14,727 nucleotides of DNA from Podila epigama (taxonomy: Eukaryota; Mortierellomycota; Mortierellomycetes; Mortierellales; Mortierellaceae), in NCBI GenBank assembly GCA_015679605.1, contig JAAAVE010000565.1, positions 677 to 15,403 on the forward strand, in the 5' to 3' direction. The notes beneath the pieces are model-generated. The model saw only the letters and a program-made list of their open reading frames with translations. It did no database searches and was not told the origin of the DNA. Below, piece after piece: positions 9,191 through 14,727 of the stretch; positions within the stretch are counted from its first letter, which is position 1; every line of letters starts with the position of its first letter. The translations under genes and the position numbers were made by a program.

Positions 9191-12100
9191 ATGGCACCGT
9201 CGAAAATACCTCTTCCAGTCGCAGCAAACAAGGCATCGCATAACAGTATTGTCAGTTCACAAAGCCAGCCGCACCACCATCATCAACAGCAACAGCAACA
9301 GCAGCAACATGTGCAATCGTCAAAGCGCTCCACAATACCTCTTTTTGGTACTAAAACAACCACGTCATCGACCAAAGTACATCCACTCGTACCAAAATAT
9401 GCTGGAGGTGGGCCTGGTCAGAGAGATGCATATAACACAAAGGATTCTTACCGATTGAGACAGAGGATAGAAGGAAAGTCCTCGTCGACAGCCTCATCTT
9501 CATCATCATCATCATCATTATCATTGTCATCGTCATTGTCATCGTCATCATCATCGTCGCCGTCTTCTTCTTCTTCAACATCGTCGTCGTTATCATCATC
9601 CTTCGCGACATCATTCTCACTATCATCAGGAACATCACGGGAGACTGAAAGAAAACATTATCAGCAAAAGACAAGAGAGCGGTCATTGACCCAAGCACAA
9701 TTTGTGGGCCAAGTGTGGTCCAGGACCCGTTCCCAATCCGCCTCCATGCTAACATTCCCTCAAACGAGTCGAGAGGAGGTGGCTGCCGGTGAAGGTGCAG
9801 CAGTAGCAGGATTGAAGCAACCTACTCCAGGCAGGACTGGGACGATTGCAGAACGTCGACATCATTCACGGTTGCGGTCAGAGTCTCTTGCAACCGAATA
9901 CGTACACACAGCAGCAATAGCGACATCAGGAGCAGCATTATCGTCGCCAACAGTGGCAAGAAGTCAGGAACAGCAGCAGCTAATTGGGCCACCTTCGATA
10001 ACAGATGTTGAGAGTCTACGGCGTTTGGAGGTTCCGTCCAATCGGGGACAAAGTAGCAGTGGTAACAAGGCAATGAGCAATGACGGTGAAGAAGAGGTCT
10101 CGCCTCTCACACCCATTCCTGGACAATTAAAGCCAGAAGAATCTTTACATCGGGTTCAACAGCAGCAACATGAATATCAAGTGGATTCACGTGGCTCATC
10201 CCGTCAAGAAGTTAGGACAGGCACTGTTCAGCATGAGCACCGACAGCAACTGCAACAGCAAAAGGGTGGCATGGCAACATCTACGCGACTGCATCCGTCC
10301 GCTGCACCAGTTCAGTCGCAACCAGAGACATCTTTAATTACACCCAATCCAGCAACACTCCGAAAGTGTCAGAGTACCCATGTTTGTAAGGATTTTCTTT
10401 TCCTATTTCCGTTTGTCCAGGGGTTTTTTCACTCACTTTGAACAGTACTCGACATATCCATACTCGTCTCGTCTCGTATGATGCTGACCCCACTTTTTTT
10501 CTGGCTTATTTTCTAGACTTTTTGGACCATTATATCGACTTGTTGAGTTATCTCAAGGACCGACAAGAACGTACGCGTGATGTCAAGTCAAAGCTAGCCA
10601 GGCAACAGGTATGTGATGAGGAAAATACTATTAAAAGAACGATAAACAAAGAATATACATCATTCACACACTTTTCTCACTTGAAAACACTCAAACTCAC
10701 TCTTTCTCTGGATACTTTTTTTTTTTTTTATAATTGTACTCAATGCGTGACTTTTGAACTCGAAAAAAAATAGCTTTCGGCTGAGGAAACAGAGACAGCA
10801 TGGCGAGAACATTGTGCGCAGGAACGGATGACACTACGACAACGGAGAACGCGTACAAAGGCGGTGCAATTCCAGATTCTGACCCAAGTCGGTCAAGGCG
10901 GCTTTGGAGAAGTGTTTTTGGCACGCAAGACAGACACAAACGAGCTCTGTGCATTGAAACGCATGTCAAAGAAGCACCTCCATCTTCAGGATGAAGTGCA
11001 GCATATATTGACTGAACGGGATGTTCTCACTGCGACCCGGTCTGAATGGCACGTCCGTCTTCTCTACTCATTTCAGGATGAAGAGTATGTCTATCTAGCC
11101 ATGGAGTTTGTACAAGGAGGTGATGTGCGAACGATGCTCACTGCACGAGGCGTCTTACGGGAGGAGGACGCAAAACTGTATTTTGCAGAGATGGTACTGG
11201 CCATTGATGCTTTACACCAACAAGGATACATCCACCGCGACCTCAAGCCCGAAAACTTTTTGATTGACAAAACGGGTCACATAAAGTTGACGGATTTTGG
11301 TCTATCAAAGGGTCAATTGGCCGAGAACCGGATTGCGGCCATGAAGACCAAATTGGAAGAGGTCAAGAATAGTATGGAGCCGGCGATGCCTACTCTACGT
11401 CGGTCGGGAGGATCTTCGGTATTGATGTTGCCAGGTCATCAACACAATCATCGGTATGGGTCAGGCATGTTGAATGAGATGTCAAAGTCTACAATGCGAC
11501 TTGGGGGTGCTGGCGGTAGCTTTGCGAATCTGAATGGAATTCTTCATCGGTCACCTTCAAATCTGCTTTGGTCAGGGTCAACCTCGAACCTTGTCCCAAT
11601 CACCAACAACAGTTTACTGCATTTGCCCTCGTCGCAAGTGTCGCAGAGGTTACAGGTATCACAGGCACCGCTTCAACAACAACAACAACAAAAACAAGAG
11701 TTCAAGAATGAAGGCATCCGGAGGGCGTTCTCAATTGTGGGCTCGGCCGATTACATGGCACCCGAGATTCTGGCAAGCAAAGGCTATGACTACGGTGTTG
11801 ATTATTGGTCATTAGGATGCATTCTCTTTGAGTTCCTGGCGGGTTATAGTCCCTTCCAAGCAGAGGACACCCGTCAAACATGTGTCAACGTCTGGCATTG
11901 GCAGCGCGTTCTCAAACGACCTGTGTATGACACTGAAGAAAACCTCGAGTTTAATCTTACTGACGAAGCATGGGACCTCATTACCAAGTAGGTGTTTTTT
12001 TTTTTTTTTTTTGTTTTACATTCTTAAAAAGTTTTATGTTGTCTTGTTGTCGTCTCGATCTCACTCTTCTTTTTTTATCACCTTGTTAGGCTCATCACGG

Positions 12101-12640
12101 ATAGAAAAGATCGCTATACAACGCTTGAACAAGTCAAGAGCCACCCATGGTTTTCAGGTCTTGATTGGGATAATTTACGTTCAATTGTTAGTTTTTTTTT
12201 TATATTTTTCTACTCTTTGTCATCACAAACTGTCGCAGAGTTGTTTGCCCATTCATACTCATATTTGAACCCTTTGTAATTTTTTTTTTGCTTTGCTTTG
12301 CTTTGCTTTGCTTCACGACGTTTTATAGAAAGCTTCGTTTATTCCGATACTTTCAACACCAATGGACACGAGCTATTTCGATGACTTTTCAAATCCAGAT
12401 GATATGGCAGGTTACAAGGATGTGATGCTTCGTCAGGCACAAGTACAGGATGCAGAAGCAGCCGCAACCGCCAGAGCCATGCAACTTGAACGAGAAGGAG
12501 GAGGAGGAGGAGGAAAAGATGGGAATGGGGGAGATGTCAACTTGAACGCTAGTCATGGTTCGTTGCCATATATATTACGTGTTCAGGACCCTTGGAAGGG
12601 AGCATTTGTTGGATTTACATTTCGGCACCAGCGCAAATGA
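9191..12640 (+). CDS. DBF2: Dbf2/Sid2-type NDR-family Ser/Thr kinase of the mitotic exit / septation network (5 exons, 969 aa)
   Basis: Exons: 9191-10385, 10517-10608, 10774-11987, 12090-12186, 12329-12640 (2910 nt, in frame). The ATG at 9191 has A at -3 and G at +4. Dbf2/Sid2 with its Mob1 partner is the terminal kinase triggering mitotic exit and septation at spindle poles and the division site. Visible: low-complexity N-terminus (1-398) with a His/Gln run and long poly-Ser; Mob-binding region from Y399 (YFLDHYIDLLSYLKDRQERT); Gly loop GQGGFG 469-474; Lys491; helix-C Glu510; HRD 583-585; DFG 603-605; an insert of about 140 residues; activation-loop S749 in RRAFSIVGSADYMAPE; C-terminal DTSYFDDFSNPDDM; and hydrophobic motif FVGFTF, with T963 as the predicted upstream-kinase site, ending five residues from the stop. 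SEWHVRLLYSFQ and the FVGFTFRH tail favour Dbf2/Sid2 over Cbk1/Orb6. Yeast Dbf2 and fission-yeast Sid2 are about 570-610 residues, so this protein is unusually long, from the N-terminus and the activation insert. Confidence 0.94.
9277..9309 (+). repeat. CAN-rich repeat coding for a His/Gln run
   Basis: CAT, CAA and CAG codons in succession encode HHHH followed by eight glutamines near residue 30 of the kinase. The mixed CAA/CAG use suggests an old, partly stabilised polyglutamine tract. It lies in the non-conserved N-terminal extension. Confidence 0.75.
9479..9640 (+). repeat. TCN trinucleotide repeat coding for poly-Ser
   Basis: About 160 bases of TCA, TCG and TCT codons with a few TTA, TTG, CCG and ACA interruptions encode roughly 50 residues that are mostly Ser with scattered Leu. 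The stretch is inside kinase exon 1. Such tracts expand and contract by slippage, so its length is likely to differ between strains. Confidence 0.85.
10609..10773 (+). other. Intron 2 of the DBF2-like gene, a 3n intron open to its own acceptor
   Basis: This 165-nt, phase-0 intron has donor GTATGT and acceptor ATAG. In the frame of exon 2 there is no stop until the TAG that is itself the acceptor trinucleotide (10771-10773). It separates the Mob-binding region (ending LARQQ) from the continuation LSAEETETAW. A T12 run lies at 10718-10729. Confidence 0.85.
11988..12089 (+). other. Intron 3 of the DBF2-like gene with an 18-T tract next to the donor
   Basis: A 102-nt phase-2 intron with donor GTAGGT and acceptor TTAG. 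It interrupts the kinase C-lobe motif EAWDLITK/LITDRKDRY, which joins cleanly after removal. Eighteen consecutive T residues (11995-12012) begin seven bases into the intron. Confidence 0.9.
12187..12328 (+). other. Intron 4 (last) of the DBF2-like gene, with a CTTTG array
   Basis: A 142-nt phase-0 intron from donor GTTAGT to acceptor TATAG. It joins NLRSI to KASFIPIL, the expected order in the AGC C-terminal extension. A T10 run (12192-12201) follows the donor directly, and a CTTTG tandem repeat lies close to the acceptor. Confidence 0.88.
12287..12313 (+). repeat. (CTTTG)n pentanucleotide tandem repeat inside an intron
   Basis: Four complete CTTTG units at 12291-12310 are flanked by a partial TTTG before and CTT after. 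The array follows a T-run and ends about 15 bases before the acceptor AG at 12327-12328, so it sits where the polypyrimidine tract of the intron should be. Confidence 0.9.
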
Positions 12641-13136
12641 GCAATTTTAAAATTAAAGCAACGCGACGCGTCGTTTTTCAAAGACTCTCTTTTGCATTTA
12701 TAGTTTTTGGGTCAAGCGCAATAGTTTTCAAAATGTGCTGGGTGGATGTGAGAAATATTTAGCGATTACAATGAAAGTTGAGGTGCCAGGGACCACCGAG
12801 GCATGCCATTACCTATTTTTTTTTTTTTTGTCAAATTCAGGGATCATGTTGACATGTTAATATCACAAAACGATCATTAGTGTTTAATGTTCGTTCGGAC
12901 ACACACAAACGAAAACATGTATAGAACCATAAATGACGGCAATGTCGGGAACCTTACACTGCTGGAGGAGCCCATTCGCTGTGCTTGACCTTCATCTGCA
13001 TGGATAATCTTGCGAATAAGATCAAGGCATCGATTTTTGAGATACTAGTTCGTAAACAACATGAAAACCGCGCGTCAATCGTCGTGTTTGTCAGGATTGT
13101 CATTGGAGGTCGTTTTTTTTTGGTTGTGCATCTGCA
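12641..13136. other. Convergent 3' intergenic region
   Basis: About 500 bases between the kinase stop (plus strand) and the stop of the minus-strand gene. I see no gene. It holds an ATTAAA (12652-12657) that could serve as a weak poly(A) signal for the kinase, a 10-bp perfect palindrome CGACGCGTCG at 12664-12673, and a T14 run at 12816-12829. The minus-strand frame past 13137 also has a short open stretch that ends at 13076, possible only if the 3' end is spliced differently. Confidence 0.5.
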
Positions 13137-14321
13137 TCAGTGCCCGTTGTGCATTTGAAAAAATGTAGAACGCACCACTGTACCCGGCGTAGTTCGTTGA
13201 CTTGTGGGCACAAGGCTAGCCAGATTATAGAGGTGGACAAAGTCATTCGTCCATCGCATCTCAAGTGTTGACCAGCCACTCAGAACCTTGAGGCACTCAG
13301 AGTTGCGAATCATGGTTTCCAATATGGTCAGAGACCTATCCACAGTCCTAGGGCTGTGGCGGTGAAGTTTCAGTACGTTGTCCAGGACATGCCAATGCGC
13401 TAGCTGCACTGCGATGTCTCCAAGGCCTAGTTCCAGTTGGTCTTCGAGTGTCGTCGTCACTAACCCAAATATGTCCTCATCTAGCTCTTCCAATTCTGCT
13501 GCTGTCAGAACGTCAGACTTGGTATCCATGTCTGTTGAAATCCATGGACATGGTTGTGACGCTGAATCATCCGGTTGCGGGTCTATCTGAACCATGTGGA
13601 TTCTTAGCATAGATAAATTCGCGTGTGACAGCAATCGTTCTCTGGATCTCCACAGTTGCGAGGATGGCCAGCATTGTGCATACCGAGAGATGAGGAGATA
13701 ATACAGACATGAAAGTGTCGATTTGAGGTCCATGATTGAAAGCCTCGCCGACAGTGGGTGGTCATCCATGGCAAGCGTCGTATCCATGAACGGCACTCGG
13801 CCCCGACATACTTCACGTGCAATCGACTCGTATTGGTCATAGAGGGCACGCATTATTCGGATAGTTGCTTTCGTATAGGCTCTGTTTTCACGCGCGATGC
13901 TCTGTTGAAGCAACAGGCGACTGGTCTGTTGAGCAAGCTTGATATCTTTTTGAGTAGGAACCGCAACCGTTGTCAAGGTTCGTATCGAGCTGGAGCATTC
14001 GTGGTAGAGATGTTCTAGATCATTGTCCTGTTCAGCTACAAACATTCCTAGATTTTCGAGTGGGAGTGTGAAATGACGAGAAAGAATTTGGCATTTGCTA
14101 TGAGTCTACAGGAGTCAGTTTCTATGTGTGTTAAAACGCACCCCCAACTTTCTGGCTTAACTTGGTCGTGAAGTTGCATTAGCATCACTCGCTATACGCT
14201 CCAGGAAACTCCAGCCCTCTGGTATGGCACTCCTTTCGCGAGTCTAATGATCGAGGTAAGAATGAACAGAAAAAAGTTGTACAAAAAGTCTTACATTTTG
14301 GCAGTGAACCTCAAAAGACAT
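13137..14321 (-). CDS. Unrecognised, mostly helical protein (probable 3 exons, 339 aa)
   Basis: Best model on the minus strand: exon 1 14321-14295 (MSFEVHCQN), intron of 51 nt (donor GTAAGA), exon 2 14243-14162 (TRERSAIPEGWSFLERIASD...), intron of 114 nt (donor GTTAAG, pyrimidine-rich before acceptor TCTAG), exon 3 14047-13137. The junctions keep frame and the 302-codon open frame of exon 3 is the strongest evidence. I do not recognise the family. The product looks soluble, with no signal peptide and no membrane segment. It has several amphipathic helical stretches (SRLLLQQSIARENRAYTKAT, LSCLYYLLISRYAQCW, LDNVLKLH, LTILETMIRNSECLKVL) and a central acidic linker (LTAAELEELDEDIFG). Such helix pairs could fit a HEAT/ARM-like solenoid, but that is a guess. 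The start codon has a poor context (T at -3), and an upstream exon ending at a GTAACA donor would also be in phase, so the N-terminus is uncertain. Confidence 0.55.
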
Positions 14322-14502
14322 GAACCTTTGTTACCGTTGCTCTTGGAGAGGATGCTAGAGTTGTCTTAGCTCTCGCAAGTTTCACAGTGGCATGTCTTGT
14401 CGACGGACAGACGTTGGCTGCCAGGAAATTCAAAGAAAAATAAAAGGTGAAAACCAAAAGAACTGGATATATAATAAACATGATTCATACTGTCAGTAAA
14501 GG
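14322..14502 (-). promoter_or_regulatory. Short intergenic region between the two minus-strand genes
   Basis: About 180 bases separate the stop of the right-edge gene from the proposed start of the 339-residue gene. It must contain the terminator of one and the promoter/leader of the other. A very short upstream frame (ATG CCA CTG TGA on the minus strand, about 14391-14380) would precede the main ATG if transcription starts far enough upstream. I saw no clear poly(A) signal on the minus strand. Confidence 0.3.
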
Positions 14503-14656
14503 TTAATGTTGTGCATACATAGGGTTGCTGCCCGTGTCAGACCCCTTTGGAGAGGTGGTCTCGAGATTGTAATGGGTATTGTCGGACGTGGTGGTGGTGT
14601 CCGTAGTGGTGGCCGTGTGGGAGCTTGTTTGGTCAATGTCTGTTTCTTTGTCTTTC
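14503..14656 (-). CDS. Probable terminal exon of a minus-strand gene entering from the right edge (partial)
   Basis: On the minus strand a TTTAAC branch-point-like site (14695-14690) and a good acceptor CATTGTAG (ending 14657) precede an open frame of 51 codons ending in TAA at 14503. The 50-residue tail is hydrophilic and rich in Thr, Ser and Asp (HTATTTDTTTTSDN), finishing SNPMYAQH. Such a tail is common as the cytoplasmic C-terminus of fungal transporters and receptors or as a disordered end, but no domain is visible, so no function is assigned. The same frame is also open across the proposed intron back to 14703, so a single unspliced short frame cannot be excluded. Confidence 0.45.
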
Positions 14657-14727
14657 CTACAATGAAGGTCTGGACCGCAGAGTGTTAAAGGACACATAGA
14701 CACTCAGTTAAAAACAAAAAAAAAAAA

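Noticed and set aside
9351-9755. Antisense frame with a long Met/Thr run
   Set aside because: It is the complement of the poly-Ser TCA/TCG repeat in kinase exon 1 (TGA-free ATG/ACG reading), not an independent gene.
483-12671. ACGCGT sites (MluI cell-cycle-box-like) at 483, 8564, 10573 and 12666
   Set aside because: Four copies in 14.7 kb is about the number expected by chance, and two lie just after stop codons and one inside an exon, so I do not call them regulatory.
14048-14107. Possible extension of the minus-strand gene through the frame SKCQILSRHFTLPLENLG
   Set aside because: The stretch is the pyrimidine-rich 3' end of a 114-nt intron ending in TCTAG. Removing it joins exon 2 and exon 3 in phase, whereas keeping it runs into an upstream in-frame stop.

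Overview
This window is a piece of a fungal nuclear genome. Every gene carries short GT-AG introns of about 50-165 bp with poly-T tracts. The two well-recognised proteins are a fungal-type nuclear-basket protein and a Dbf2/Sid2 kinase. Intron-dense genes, many T-runs and serine/glutamine-rich expansions suggest an early-diverging lineage such as Mortierellomycota or Mucoromycota. That placement is inference; no marker gene fixes it.

Layout from left to right. (1) At 1-70 is the last 22 codons of a plus-strand gene with a hydrophobic Ala/Leu/Gly tail, as in GPI-anchored cell-surface proteins. (2) At 680-8561 (+) is an 11-exon gene for a 2224-residue TPR/Mlp1-family nuclear-pore basket protein: a very long coiled coil followed by a disordered acidic tail with basic NLS-like patches. 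(3) At 9191-12640 (+) is a 5-exon gene for a 969-residue Dbf2/Sid2-type NDR kinase, the terminal kinase of the mitotic exit / septation initiation network. It has a 398-residue low-complexity N-terminal extension and an enlarged activation-segment insert. (4) At 13137-14321 (-) is a probable three-exon gene for a mostly helical protein I do not recognise, convergent with the kinase. (5) At 14503-14656 (-) is the probable terminal exon of a further minus-strand gene entering from the right edge, giving a Thr/Ser-rich hydrophilic tail.

The exon joins were derived by hand. They keep frame across all junctions (6675 nt and 2910 nt of CDS for the two large genes) and join conserved blocks correctly at several junctions. 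The basket protein and the kinase both belong to mitotic progression pathways (checkpoint scaffolding at the pore, and mitotic exit/cytokinesis), but nothing here shows that their linkage is functional.

I found no mobile element, CRISPR array, rRNA or tRNA, and no clearly novel system. The most unusual signals are a tandem array of branch-point-like pentamers in the last intron of the basket-protein gene, a second pentanucleotide array in the last intron of the kinase gene, the kinase's expanded regulatory segments, and the unrecognised minus-strand gene.
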